Source of the DNA: Chloroflexota bacterium
Lineage (GTDB): Bacteria > Chloroflexota > Anaerolineae > SpSt-313
Assembly (NCBI GenBank): GCA_029553955.1
Contig: JAKPJZ010000113.1
Location: 38,148-102,147, forward strand
Length of the DNA: 64,000 nucleotides
Reading direction: 5' to 3'
Within the stretch, counting starts at the first letter, position 1. Every line of letters starts with the position of its first letter. The notes below the pieces were generated by a model that worked only from the letters and a program-made list of their open reading frames with translations, was not told where the DNA came from and did no database searches. Positions 1 to 8,793 of this stretch are shown piece by piece. The position numbers and the translations under genes are program-made.

Positions 1-1740
1 GACTCCGGCGCCGATTACGTGCGCACGGTGAACCTGCGCGGCGCCAAGGGCACGGCCCGGGTGGCCGGCGAGGGCTACACCCTGGGCGAACAGATACAGT
101 ACACCGACATCTGGGCCAACGACAACTACCTCCAGTTCATGTACGAACGGCTGCTGCTACTGAGGGAGTTGCTGACCGAAGATGGCAGCTTCTACCTGCA
201 TTGTGACTGGAAACGGAGCTACCTGCTGCGGTGCCTGCTGGATGAAGTGTTTGGTCCTGCCAACTGCCGCAACGAAATCGTCTGGCAGCGCAACTATGCA
301 AGAAGCGATAGCCACACCTACAACCACATCCATGATACGCTCTACTTCTACACCAAGGGCGAAGCGTTCGACTGGAACAAACAGTACACGGGTTATGGTC
401 CGGAGTACATCGATCGTTTCTACCGCTTTGTGGAAGACGGGACGGGTCGGCGGTACGCGTCGGATAACCTGACCGCAGCCGGCCTGCGAAATGGCTCCTC
501 GGGAAGGCCATGGCGTGGGTTTGATCCATCCAGGGACGGTAATCACTGGAAGTACACGACGGAGAAGTTGGATGACCTTGACGCAGAAGGGCGCATCCAT
601 TGGCCAGAGTCAGGTGGCATGCCGCGTTACAAGAGGTATTTGGATGAGATGGAGGGCCGGCCTCTGCAGTCTATCTGGACCGATATCAGCTTCCTGAGCA
701 GTTGGTCCGGAGAGCGCGAGGACTACCCAACTCAGAAGCCCGAAGCGCTTCTCGAACGCATCATCCGTGCCTCGACCAATCCCGGCGACCTCGTGCTCGA
801 CTGCTTCATCGGCTCGGGCACCACCGCCGCCGTCGCCCAGAAACTGGGGCGGCGCTGGATCGGCTGCGACATCAACAAGGGCGCCATCCAGACGACGAGC
901 AAGCGCCTGCAGGCCATCATGCAGGCGCAGGCGGCCGCCGCCCATGATCAGGCCCAGCAGATGGCCATGCCGCTATCCGCCGGTCAAGCGGAGGGTGAGA
1001 GTGAGCCGCCGCCGGCGCAGCTCTCCTTCGCCGTCTATCGCGTCAACGACTATGACCTGCAGCTGCAGCACAATGAGGCGGTCAACCTGGCCTGCGAGCA
1101 CGTCGGCATCACCCGCACGCACAGCGACCCCTTCTTCGACGGCACGCTGGGCCGCAGCCTGGCCAAGATCGTACCCTTCACCCACCCACTGAGCGTGCTC
1201 GACCTGGAGGAGGTGCAGCGCGAGCTGGCCGCCCGGCCCGAAGAGGAGCGCGACGTCACCGTCGTCTGCCTGGGCAAGGAGCTCGCCGCCGACGCCTGGC
1301 TCGCCGAATGGAACCAGCTGCGCACCCGCACCAAGCTGCCCAACCAGATCGCCGTCATCGAGCTGCGCAGCGACCCGCGCTACGGCAGGTTCCTGGAGCA
1401 CCACCCGGCCTGGGCCAAGGTCACCATCGAGCGGCGCGGCGCCACGATCCGGGTCACCATCGACGAGTTCATCTCGCCCTCGATCATCGAGCGCCTCAAA
1501 GAGCAGGCCGGCGTCCTGGCGCCGCAGATCGACGACTGGCGCGCCATGGTCGACAGCGTGATGATCGACCCGGCCTATGACGGCCAGGTCTTCAATGTGA
1601 CCCTGGCGGATGTGCCCGAGAAGAAGAGCGACCTGGTGGCCGGCGCCTACGAGCTCGCCGCGCCGCCGACAGAGACGACGGTGGCCGTCAAGATCACCGA
1701 CATGCTGGGCGAGGAGGTCATCGTCACCGAGCGGGTGTGA
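1..1740 (+). CDS. Site-specific DNA methyltransferase, 5' end missing (window edge)
   Basis: The frame is open from base 1 to the TGA at 1738-1740, so the gene starts before the window. The SAM-binding motif I is visible as FIGSGTT near codon 270, preceded by the typical [12 protein letters not shown] stretch. The DPPY-type catalytic motif is not present and should lie upstream, as in methyltransferases where motif IV precedes motif I. Codons 330-579 form an extra C-terminal region I cannot assign. Bases of about 240-720, which should encode target recognition, have roughly 50% GC against about 65% or more on the 3' side, suggesting exchange of the recognition segment. It ends 4 bp from the convergent ABC ATPase gene. 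The methyltransferase call is firm; specificity and any partner nuclease are unknown. Confidence 0.85.
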   Translation, partial: DSGADYVRTVNLRGAKGTARVAGEGYTLGEQIQYTDIWANDNYLQFMYERLLLLRELLTEDGSFYLHCDWKRSYLLRCLLDEVFGPANCRNEIVWQRNYARSDSHTYNHIHDTLYFYTKGEAFDWNKQYTGYGPEYIDRFYRFVEDGTGRRYASDNLTAAGLRNGSSGRPWRGFDPSRDGNHWKYTTEKLDDLDAEGRIHWPESGGMPRYKRYLDEMEGRPLQSIWTDISFLSSWSGEREDYPTQKPEALLERIIRASTNPGDLVLDCFIGSGTTAAVAQKLGRRWIGCDINKGAIQTTSKRLQAIMQAQAAAAHDQAQQMAMPLSAGQAEGESEPPPAQLSFAVYRVNDYDLQLQHNEAVNLACEHVGITRTHSDPFFDGTLGRSLAKIVPFTHPLSVLDLEEVQRELAARPEEERDVTVVCLGKELAADAWLAEWNQLRTRTKLPNQIAVIELRSDPRYGRFLEHHPAWAKVTIERRGATIRVTIDEFISPSIIERLKEQAGVLAPQIDDWRAMVDSVMIDPAYDGQVFNVTLADVPEKKSDLVAGAYELAAPPTETTVAVKITDMLGEEVIVTERV

Positions 1741-1744
1741 GAGT

Positions 1745-2743
1745 TCACGCCCGCCGATGGCACGCTGCCAGGTGCCCACCGCCCACGTCCACGAGTGGCG
1801 GCTCTTCGACCGCGCACTGCTCCATCGCCTGCGGGCAGCGGGTGTGGAAGCGACAGCCCGTCGGCGGGCGCAGCGGGCTGGGCACGTCGCCCTTGAGCAG
1901 CATGCGCTCGCGTTTGAGGTCGGGGTCGGGGATGGGGATGGCCGAGAGCAGCGCCTTGGTGTAGGGGTGCCGCGGGTCCTGGAAGAGCGAGACGCGGTCG
2001 GTCAGCTCGACGATCTTGCCCAGGTACATCACGGCGATGCGGTCGGAGATGTGCTCCACGACGCTGAGGTTGTGCGCCACGAACAGGTACGTCAGGTGGA
2101 ACTCGCGCTGCAACTGGCGCAGCAGGTTGAGCACCTGCGATTGGATGGAGACGTCGAGCGCGCTGACCGGCTCGTCGCAGACGATGAACTTGGGCCGCAG
2201 CACCAGGGCGCGGGCGATGCCGATGCGCTGCCGCTGGCCGCCCGAGAACTCGTGCGGATAGCGGCGGGCGTGATAGTCCTCGAGGCCCACGGTGCGCATG
2301 ATCTCGAGCACCCGCTGGAAGCGCTGGCGCGAGTCCCGCACACCATGCACGCGCAGGCCCTCGCCGATCGAATCGCCGATGGGCGTGCGCGGGTCGAGCG
2401 ACGAGAACGGGTCCTGGAAGATGATCTGCATCTCGCGGCGGTACGCCTTGAGCTCACGCTCGTGGAGCGTCGTCAGGTCCTGGCCCTCAAAGAGCACCTG
2501 GCCCGAGGTCGGCTCGAGCAGCCGCAGCATCATGCGCCCCACGGTCGTCTTGCCGCAGCCCGATTCGCCCACCAGGCCGAGCGTCTCGCCGCGCCGGATG
2601 GTGAGCGACACGCCCTCCACCGCCTTGACCCAGGCCTGCGTGCGCTGCAGGATGCCGCCCTTGACGGGGAAATGCTTGGTGAGCGCGCGGGCTTCGATCA
2701 GGGTATCCTGTTGCAGGGTCTCTTGTTCAGCCATAGGTATCAC
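1745..2743 (-). CDS. Peptide-type ABC transporter ATP-binding protein (OppF/DppF-like)
   Basis: This is the second ATPase of a peptide/nickel-type importer, binding the inner face of the permease pair. It shows Walker [10 protein letters not shown] (residues 59-67), the signature [15 protein letters not shown], Walker [12 protein letters not shown], and the C-terminal oligopeptide-transporter extension with [13 protein letters not shown] and CRFHTRCP. Length (332 residues) is normal. The GTG at 2743 overlaps the upstream stop codon (GTGA); an ATG at 2734 is the alternative start. It is last in a five-gene minus-strand operon (binding protein, two permeases, two ATPases). Substrate cannot be read from the ATPase. 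Confidence 0.93.
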   Translation of the reverse strand: MIPMAEQETLQQDTLIEARALTKHFPVKGGILQRTQAWVKAVEGVSLTIRRGETLGLVGESGCGKTTVGRMMLRLLEPTSGQVLFEGQDLTTLHERELKAYRREMQIIFQDPFSSLDPRTPIGDSIGEGLRVHGVRDSRQRFQRVLEIMRTVGLEDYHARRYPHEFSGGQRQRIGIARALVLRPKFIVCDEPVSALDVSIQSQVLNLLRQLQREFHLTYLFVAHNLSVVEHISDRIAVMYLGKIVELTDRVSLFQDPRHPYTKALLSAIPIPDPDLKRERMLLKGDVPSPLRPPTGCRFHTRCPQAMEQCAVEEPPLVDVGGGHLAACHRRA

Positions 2744-3717
2744 CCGCCCAGCCAGCAGCGCACGGTGTGTTGCGAGGCCACCGGCCTGAGTTGCGGCTCT
2801 TCACGCGTGCAGATATCCAGCTTGTGCTCCACGCGCGCCCGGCAGCGCGGCGCAAAGCGGCAGCCCGGCGGCATGTCGATCAGGTTGGGCACGTTGCCCG
2901 GGATCACGTCCAGATCGTCTTTGAGCCGGCCCAGGACGGGGATGGAGCCGATGAGCCCGATGGTGTAGGGGTGGCGCGGGTCCTTGAACAGCGTGCGCAC
3001 GTCGGTCTCTTCGACGATCTGCCCGGCATACATCACGGCCACGCGCTGGCACATCTCGGCCACCACGCCCAAGTCGTGGGTGATGAGGATGATCGAGGTG
3101 CCGGTATCGCGGTGCAGGCTGCGCATCAGGTCGAGGATCTGCGCCTGGATGGTCACATCGAGCGCCGTCGTCGGCTCGTCGGCGATGAGCAGGTCCGGCT
3201 TGCAGGCCAGCGCCATGGCGATCATCACGCGCTGCGCCATGCCGCCCGAGAGCTCGTGCGGATACGAGGCGATGCGGCGCTCGGGGTCGGGGATGCCAAC
3301 CATCTTGAGCGCCTCGACGGCGTTGGCGCGGCCCACCTTGCGCGTCGCCGCCTGGTGGATTTCCCAGACCTCGCTGAGCTGAAAGCCGGCGTCGAAGACG
3401 GGGTTGAGGCACGACGTCGGCTGCTGAAAGATCATCGAGATGCGGTTGCCGCGCAGCGCGGTCACCTCGTCGCGCGAGAGCTTCAAAATATCGCGGCCGT
3501 CAAAGATGATCTCGCCGGAGATGATTTTGCCCGGGTAGCCCACCAGGCGCAGCACCGAGAACGAGGTCACGCTCTTGCCGCAGCCCGACTCGCCCACCAG
3601 CCCCAACACGTCGCCGCGGTCGACGTGCAGGCTCACGCCGTCGACGGCCTTGACGATGCCGTCCTTGGTGTCGAAATAGGTCCGCAGGTCGCGGATGTCC
3701 AGTAACGCGTCGTTCAT
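2740..3717 (-). CDS. Peptide-type ABC transporter ATP-binding protein (OppD/DppD-like)
   Basis: This is the first ATPase of the importer. It has Walker [12 protein letters not shown], the signature [15 protein letters not shown], Walker [13 protein letters not shown] and a Cys-containing C-terminal extension ([14 protein letters not shown]) of the OppD/DppD type. I place the start at 3717 because [11 protein letters not shown] opens the conserved domain and an AGAGGAG ribosome site sits just upstream; the frame stays open to 3798, but that part runs into a 10-bp repeat array. It overlaps the next ATPase gene by 4 bp, which implies translational coupling. Length is 325 residues. Confidence 0.93.
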   Translation of the reverse strand: MNDALLDIRDLRTYFDTKDGIVKAVDGVSLHVDRGDVLGLVGESGCGKSVTSFSVLRLVGYPGKIISGEIIFDGRDILKLSRDEVTALRGNRISMIFQQPTSCLNPVFDAGFQLSEVWEIHQAATRKVGRANAVEALKMVGIPDPERRIASYPHELSGGMAQRVMIAMALACKPDLLIADEPTTALDVTIQAQILDLMRSLHRDTGTSIILITHDLGVVAEMCQRVAVMYAGQIVEETDVRTLFKDPRHPYTIGLIGSIPVLGRLKDDLDVIPGNVPNLIDMPPGCRFAPRCRARVEHKLDICTREEPQLRPVASQHTVRCWLGG

Positions 3718-3763
3718 GATCTCCTCTGGCGGCAGTACTCTTCTAGTCAGCATGGTCGCAGGG

Positions 3764-3944
3764 CTCGTGGGAACTCGTGGGAGCTCGTAGGAGCCCACAA
3801 CAGATGCACAGAGTTCAGGTCCTCAGTGCAAGGATGCCGGTCAGTCCGGTGCAAATGGGACAGCTCTCATACCGCTCCCACGAGCTCCTACGAGCTCCTA
3901 CCAGTTCCTACGAGCTCCTACGAGCTCCCACGAGCTCCCACGAG
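3764..3944. repeat. Two opposed arrays of a 10-bp repeat (CTCGTGGGAG / CTCCCACGAG)
   Basis: The 250-bp gap between the oppC-like and oppD-like genes contains three units of CTCGTGGGAG type at 3764-3793 and seven units of the reverse complement (CTCCCACGAG, variant CTCCTACGAG) at 3874-3944. Each unit is nearly self-complementary and matches one DNA helical turn. The two arrays could pair into one stem inside the operon transcript. No gene is seen here. Confidence 0.85.
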
Positions 3945-3968
3945 GCGCTCATGTGAAACGTATCCCGC

Positions 3969-4889
3969 CTAGCGGTTGAGCCGCGGATCCAGGGCGTCGC
4001 GCAGGCCGTCGCCCAGCAGGTTGAACCCCAACACGGTGAGGGTGATGGCAAAGCCCGGAATGAAGAGCAGGTGCGGCGCGTTAAAGATGTTGTTGCGCTC
4101 CTCGCCCAGCATGATGCCCCACTCGGGCGTGGGCGGCTGCGCGCCCAGGCCCAGGAAGGAGAGCGCCGCGGCCTCGACGATGGCCGTGCCGATGCCGAGC
4201 GTGCCCTGCACGATGAGCGGCGTCATGGCGTTGGGCAGGATGCGGCGGAACAGGATGCGCACCGGCGAGACGCCCAAAGCCCGGTCGGCCGTCACATAGT
4301 CCATCTCTTTGACGGCGAGCACGCTGGCGCGCGCGATGCGCGCATAGCCGGGGATCGACACGATGCTGATCGCCAGCAGCGCATTCATCAGCCCCGGGCC
4401 CAGCACCGCCACGATCGCAATCGCCAGCAGCAGGTACGGGAACGCCAGCAGCACGTCCATGATGCGCATGATGGTATTATCGAGCCAGCCGCCCAGGTAG
4501 CCAGAGACGGCGCCCAAGAGCGTGCCAAAGATGATGGCAAACCCTACGCTCACAAAGCCGATCACGAGCGAAAAGCGGGCGCCATAGAGCACGCGGCTGA
4601 AAAAGTCGCGGCTGTTGCCGTCGATGCCGAAGAGGTGCTGCGGCTGCTCGCGCGGGCAGCCCAGCAGGTGGATGCAGGGCGGCGTGTTGCGCTTGACACC
4701 GTCGAGAATCTCGGTCGGGTTGTGCGTGGCCAGCACCGGCGCCAAGATGGCGACAGCGACCAGAAAGCCGAGCAGGATCGACCCCACGACCGCCGAGCGC
4801 TTTTCCATCAAGTGGCGAAGCGCATCGAGCCACAGGTTGCTTGGCGCCTGGGCCGAGCTCCGACCCCCAAGTTTGCCCTCAGTGCTCAT
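3969..4889 (-). CDS. Peptide-type ABC transporter permease (OppC/DppC-like)
   Basis: This is one of two inner-membrane permease subunits. The 306-residue protein has an N-terminal hydrophobic segment (about residues 35-55, VVGSILLGFLVAVAILAPVL), an external loop with two cysteines, and a BPD_transp_1 core carrying the EAAALSFLGLGAQPPTPEWG coupling region typical of DppC. The start is supported by GGAG six bases before the ATG at 4889. It lies third in the minus-strand operon. The N-terminal hydrophilic tail (MSTEGKLGGRSSAQAPSNLW) is ordinary for the family. Confidence 0.92.
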   Translation of the reverse strand: MSTEGKLGGRSSAQAPSNLWLDALRHLMEKRSAVVGSILLGFLVAVAILAPVLATHNPTEILDGVKRNTPPCIHLLGCPREQPQHLFGIDGNSRDFFSRVLYGARFSLVIGFVSVGFAIIFGTLLGAVSGYLGGWLDNTIMRIMDVLLAFPYLLLAIAIVAVLGPGLMNALLAISIVSIPGYARIARASVLAVKEMDYVTADRALGVSPVRILFRRILPNAMTPLIVQGTLGIGTAIVEAAALSFLGLGAQPPTPEWGIMLGEERNNIFNAPHLLFIPGFAITLTVLGFNLLGDGLRDALDPRLNR

Positions 4890-5078
4890 GCGATGCTCCG
4901 GCTACTGTTCACTTCTCACGCTGTCATTGCGAGTACCCCAGGCCGCGGTGCAGCCTGTGCAGGCACAGAAACCTCTGTGTTCTCTGTGGCCTCTGTGGTC
5001 AATTAGCCGTAGGCGCGGCATGTTGCTGCGGAACTCCCACGCGGCACGATGCCGCGCCTACAACTGTTGCGATTCCAG
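4890..5078. repeat. Repeat-filled gap between the two permease genes
   Basis: It contains a half copy of the TGTCATTGCGAG repeat (about 4923-4935), a CTCTGTGG-rich stretch resembling one arm of the CACCGCAGAGG family, and an inverted repeat at 5009-5061 whose arms read GTAGGCGCGGCAT and ATGCCGCGCCTAC. The last element recurs at 35821-35875. No gene is seen. Confidence 0.75.
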
Positions 5079-6155
5079 CTACTGCAGGCGAATGCGCGGG
5101 TCGAGATAGGCGTACGACAGATCGACCAGCAGGTTGACGCCGACAAAGATCACGGCCACGATCACCACGAATGCCTGCACCACGGTATAGTCGCGGGCAA
5201 AGATCGAGGTCATGATGCCGGTGCCCACGCCCGGCAGGTTGAACACCGTCTCGGTCAAGATGGCGCCGCCAAGCAGGCCGCCAAGCTGCAGGCCGACGAT
5301 GGTGATGATCGGCAGCATGGCGTTGCGCAGGGCATGGCGGAAGATGACCATCTGCTCTCTGAGGCCCTTGGCCCGCGCGGTGCGGATATAGTCGAGCCCC
5401 ACCACATCGAGCAGGCTGGAGCGGGTCATGCGGGCGATGATTGCCATGGGGATCGTGCCGACCGTCACCGCGGGCAAGATCAGGTGGCGCAGCGCGTCTC
5501 CCAGCAGCTTCCAGTTGCCGGTGATGAGTGCGTTCACAGTCGCCATGTTTGAGACAAAGGTGACCAGTGTGAGCGGCAGGCCCGTGAGGCCCTGCAGGTG
5601 GAACGCCTCGACGAGCGGCGTGGGCGTGAGGCCGGGCGTGAGCCGGGCGGAGGGCGGCAGCCAGAACGGCGTGCCCTTGAGCATGATGGCGAAAAAGTAG
5701 GCCAGCATCAGGCCCAGGAAAAAGACCGGCAGCGAGACGCCCAGGTTGGCGCCGATCATCGTCACGACGTCGACCCACGAGTTGGCCCAGTAGGCCGAAA
5801 TGATGCCCAGGATGACGCCCACGACCGTCGCCAGGACCATCGCGACCACCGCCAGCTCCACCGTCACCGGCAGGCGCAGCAGCACGATCTCGCCCACCGG
5901 CTGGTTGGTGCGCAGCGAGGTGCCCAGGTCACCCCGTGCCAGGCCAGCCATGTAGCGCGCGAACTGGACCGCGATGGAGTCGTTGAGGCCCATGCGCTCG
6001 CGGTAGTGGAAGCATTGCTCCTCGGTGGCACGCTCGCCCAGCGCAACATAGCAGGGATCGCCCGGGATGAGCCGGGCCAGGGCAAAGGTGACAAAGAGAA
6101 TGCCAAAGAGGACCGGGATAAGCAGCAACAGCCTGCGGACCAGGAAGCTCGCCAT
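5079..6155 (-). CDS. Peptide-type ABC transporter permease (OppB/DppB-like)
   Basis: This is the partner permease of the peptide importer. The 358-residue protein opens with a classic N-terminal transmembrane segment (MASFLVRRLLLLIPVLFGI) and contains FARLIPGDPC-like motif ALARLIPGDPCYVALGERA, then a BPD_transp_1 core and a C-terminal YAYLDPRIRLQ that matches DppB proteins. The frame is open to 6227, but the upstream part only translates an inverted repeat (6185-6225), so I start at the ATG at 6155. It lies between the binding protein and the second permease. Confidence 0.92.
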   Translation of the reverse strand: MASFLVRRLLLLIPVLFGILFVTFALARLIPGDPCYVALGERATEEQCFHYRERMGLNDSIAVQFARYMAGLARGDLGTSLRTNQPVGEIVLLRLPVTVELAVVAMVLATVVGVILGIISAYWANSWVDVVTMIGANLGVSLPVFFLGLMLAYFFAIMLKGTPFWLPPSARLTPGLTPTPLVEAFHLQGLTGLPLTLVTFVSNMATVNALITGNWKLLGDALRHLILPAVTVGTIPMAIIARMTRSSLLDVVGLDYIRTARAKGLREQMVIFRHALRNAMLPIITIVGLQLGGLLGGAILTETVFNLPGVGTGIMTSIFARDYTVVQAFVVIVAVIFVGVNLLVDLSYAYLDPRIRLQ

Positions 6156-6184
6156 TGGCACGCCCCATTCAAGTACAACGAACT

Positions 6185-6225
6185 GGGGAACCTTGCGAAG
6201 GTTCCGAACCTCCGCAAGGTTCCCC
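6185..6225. repeat. Inverted repeat, GGGGAACCTTGCGAAGG type
   Basis: A 41-bp element in the 89-bp gap between the binding-protein and OppB-like genes. Arms GGGGAACCTTGC and GCAAGGTTCCCC pair, and the middle holds GAAGGTTCCGAACCTCC. A diverged copy lies at 24247-24286. In this operon it may lower expression of the permeases relative to the binding protein, as is common for hairpins in this position. Confidence 0.8.
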
Positions 6226-6244
6226 ATCCAATCTGCTCTCGGGC

Positions 6245-7942
6245 TTACTGTGCGGGCGCGTTCAGGAAACCGCCAAAGAAGCCACCAAAGTACTCAAAGA
6301 CGCCGGTGTTGCCCTTGTGCATCGAGCTCTTGGCATCCCACATCGCGACGAACGTCGCCACCACGTCATTCGCGTCAAACGGCGTGCCGTCCGAGAACTT
6401 GACGTCCTTGCGCAGCTTGAACGTCCACTCGGTCAGCGTGTCGTTGACCTCGTACGACTCGGCGAGCGAAGGCACGAGCTCGGTCGTGCCGACCTTGTAC
6501 CAGTACAGGGTGTCGAAGATCTGGTTCGTGGCACGGAAGGTCTCGCCGTCGGTCTCGTCGTTGCCGAAGAGGGTGATCGGCTCGGCGTTCTGCAGCCACA
6601 CGATCTGGTCCTTGCCGGCGATCGACATGACGCGGAACTCTTCGTTGTTCAGCGCGCTGGCGTGCGCGCCCTCGACCTTGGCGCTGTAGACGATGGCGTT
6701 GGCGCCGTGTGCCACGGGCACCATCGGCACGTGCTTCTTGATCAGTTCGTTGACCGTCACGTACAGCTCTGCGCGCTTGGCCGGGTTGGCCTCCTGCGCG
6801 GCCGCGTGGATGGCGTCCACCAGATCGGGGTAGGGCACGCCAAAGTCGTCGGAAGCGCCGGTAAAGTGGTAGTCGACCCAGTCGGTGGCATCGGTATAGT
6901 CCTGCATCCAACCGAGGATGAACATCGGCTCCTGGCCGGCCGACACCGCTGCCAGGAAGGCGCCCGACTCCATCACCTTGAGCTGGACCCTGATGCCGAT
7001 CTGAGCGAGCTGCGACTGGAACTCTTGCGCCAGCTTGGACACCAGCGGCTGGTAGGCGCGCACGACGTCGCGATAGGACACCGTGACGTCAAAGCCATTG
7101 GGGTAGCCGGCTTCGGCCAGGAGCGCCTTGGCGGCCTCCACATCACGGCCGTACCACTTGAGCCCTTCGGTATAGCCGGGCTGCACGGCCGGCGGCATGA
7201 ACTGCTCGGCCGTCGTCGAGCCCTCGGGGAAATAGTTGTCGACAAAGCGCTGCTTGTCGAGCGCCATGGCCACGGCCTGGCGCACCTTCTCGTTGTCAAA
7301 CGGCTTGTGGGTGTTGTTCATGCCCAGATAGAGGATGTTCGTCGGCGGGCGCGGAATCAGCTTGAGGGCGGGATCCGCCTGGATCGCCGCAAAGTCGTCA
7401 GGGCTGGCGTTGTCCATGGCATCGGCCGTGCCGGCCTGCAACTCCAGCAGGCGCGCTGCCGCCTCGGCGTTCCAGCGCATGACCACTTCTTTGTTCTTGG
7501 GCGCCTCGCCCCAGTAATTGGGGTTGGGCACCAGCGTCAGGTGATCACCGCGCACCCATTCCTTCACCATGTAGGGGCCGGTGCCAAGCGGAGTGTCCAG
7601 GATGGCCCCGCCGCCACCGGTCGCCTCGAGCTGCTTGGCGCTGTGGATCTCGAACGGGCCGAACGCGATCTTGGGCAGGAAGGCCGGGTCGGGCACGTTC
7701 AGGGTGAACTTGACGGTGTACTGGTCCACCGCTTCGATGGACTTGAACGCGCCGCCGTACGCGGGGTCGGGTGCCGTCGTGTTGTACTTGGCCTTCCAGG
7801 CCTCGGGCTGCGGCGCCGTCGTGGGCGCCGCGGGCTGGGGTGCGCTGGTGGGCGCCACTGGGGCCGGCGGCGTCGTGCATCCCGACAGCACCATCGCCAC
7901 CACCATCAGCAGCGAGACGAGCACGAATAGCTTGCGAGGCAT
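6245..7942 (-). CDS. Peptide-type substrate-binding lipoprotein, apparently circularly permuted
   Basis: This is the extracytoplasmic binding protein (SBP_bac_5 type) of the adjacent importer. It starts at 7942 with AGGGAGGAG before the ATG, followed by a lipoprotein signal ending LSGC (Cys22) and a Pro/Thr linker. The order of the mature domains is unusual. The protein enters directly at the segment normally near residue 130 of the family (SIEAVDQYTVKFTLN, then GTGPYMVKEW and NPNYWG), runs through the usual C-terminal lobe, and then, at residues 440-565, presents what is normally the N-terminal segment (IVWLQNAEPITL, PSLAESYEV, WTFKLRKDVKFSDGTPFDAN). So the family N-terminus sits at the C-terminus. 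Family membership is firm; permutation is inferred from motif order. Confidence 0.9.
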   Translation of the reverse strand: MPRKLFVLVSLLMVVAMVLSGCTTPPAPVAPTSAPQPAAPTTAPQPEAWKAKYNTTAPDPAYGGAFKSIEAVDQYTVKFTLNVPDPAFLPKIAFGPFEIHSAKQLEATGGGGAILDTPLGTGPYMVKEWVRGDHLTLVPNPNYWGEAPKNKEVVMRWNAEAAARLLELQAGTADAMDNASPDDFAAIQADPALKLIPRPPTNILYLGMNNTHKPFDNEKVRQAVAMALDKQRFVDNYFPEGSTTAEQFMPPAVQPGYTEGLKWYGRDVEAAKALLAEAGYPNGFDVTVSYRDVVRAYQPLVSKLAQEFQSQLAQIGIRVQLKVMESGAFLAAVSAGQEPMFILGWMQDYTDATDWVDYHFTGASDDFGVPYPDLVDAIHAAAQEANPAKRAELYVTVNELIKKHVPMVPVAHGANAIVYSAKVEGAHASALNNEEFRVMSIAGKDQIVWLQNAEPITLFGNDETDGETFRATNQIFDTLYWYKVGTTELVPSLAESYEVNDTLTEWTFKLRKDVKFSDGTPFDANDVVATFVAMWDAKSSMHKGNTGVFEYFGGFFGGFLNAPAQ

Positions 7943-8337
7943 GGCTCTCCTCCCTATATGGAACACACACGATCGATCTGCATGGGTGATACACCAATCT
8001 CCTGCGGCTGGGCCCCACCTCCTTTGCGGGCAGGCCCGGCTGCGCATGGAGCGCAGTGAGCCCTGCCGATTCGCCAGCGCGCTTGCCAACACGGCCTGGC
8101 CCGGCAAAACGCCGCCGGCGGCACGAAGCGCCAGGACAAGTCCTGGGTCAGGCTGACGCCTCTGCAGAATCTCTTCAGGCCTTCAGGGGCCTCTCCCGGG
8201 GGGCTGGTCTGCGACGACTTGCAAGAGCGAGCGGTGCTCTTGTATGCCAGGAAACTGACGTGAGACGTCGGGCGTGGGAGCCTGGGCGCTCGGCGCCCAG
8301 ACGGCAGCACAACAACATCGTCGCTTGATCTGGAGTA
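7943..8337 (-). promoter_or_regulatory. Long 5' leader of the ABC transporter operon
   Basis: Between the predicted start of transcription near 8337 and the lipoprotein ATG lie about 395 nt without a convincing gene. On the minus strand it holds several hairpins in succession, including CTGGGCG/CGCCCAG, CAAGAGC/GCTCTTG and CCAGGACTTGTCCTGG, and ends in a strong ribosome site. It does not match a riboswitch class I can recognise. It may be a cis-acting RNA or simply a long untranslated region. Confidence 0.4.
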
Positions 8338-8343
8338 TCCGCT

Positions 8344-8372
8344 ATTGTACCACGGAACGCGCACTGCGTCAA
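8344..8372 (-). promoter_or_regulatory. Sigma70-type promoter for the ABC transporter operon
   Basis: On the minus strand, TTGACG (8367-8372) is separated by 17 bp from TACAAT (8344-8349). It points toward the binding-protein gene. Confidence 0.65.
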
Positions 8373-8394
8373 TGTCTGCTTTTGGGTGAATCCA

Positions 8395-8428
8395 GGCTGC
8401 CTGGGCCGGCCTCCTGGCCCAGGCAGCC
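8395..8428. repeat. Inverted repeat (hairpin) in the divergent intergenic region
   Basis: Arms GGCTGCCTGGGCC and GGCCCAGGCAGCC flank an 8-nt loop. It lies upstream of both divergent promoters. The rest of 8430-8690 shows no gene. Confidence 0.8.
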
Positions 8429-8696
8429 TGTTGGAGAGCGAACCTGTCATCCTGAGCATCCTGGCGATGGCCGGGCTATGCGTTGCCCGCGCCCGGCGAT
8501 GCGCCAGGAGGGGTCCGGACGGGGCTCGCGCCTCGTGCAGGACACGGGGCGTGCAAACCGGTTGCCGGCCCAAGGCATCACACTCCGAAACGCTGCTGGA
8601 GCCCACCTGTCGTCATCAACGTCTGGGCCGGGGCGGCGGCGGAGCCCGAGAGCCGGTCACCAACGCTGACGGAGCACACACGCGGTCAGCGTTCTT

Positions 8697-8725
8697 TTGG
8701 CAATACGCTCGCCTCAGCGTAGAAT
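8697..8725 (+). promoter_or_regulatory. Sigma70-type promoter for the GH3 gene
   Basis: TTGGCA (8697-8702), 17 bp, TAGAAT (8720-8725), about 70 bp before the start codon at 8794. Confidence 0.5.
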
Positions 8726-8793
8726 CAGGCGCCCCGTGCCTTATTCCGGGGCGTTGTGGCCATGTGGCCGGTCTTGAAAGGGAGTGTTCCGGA

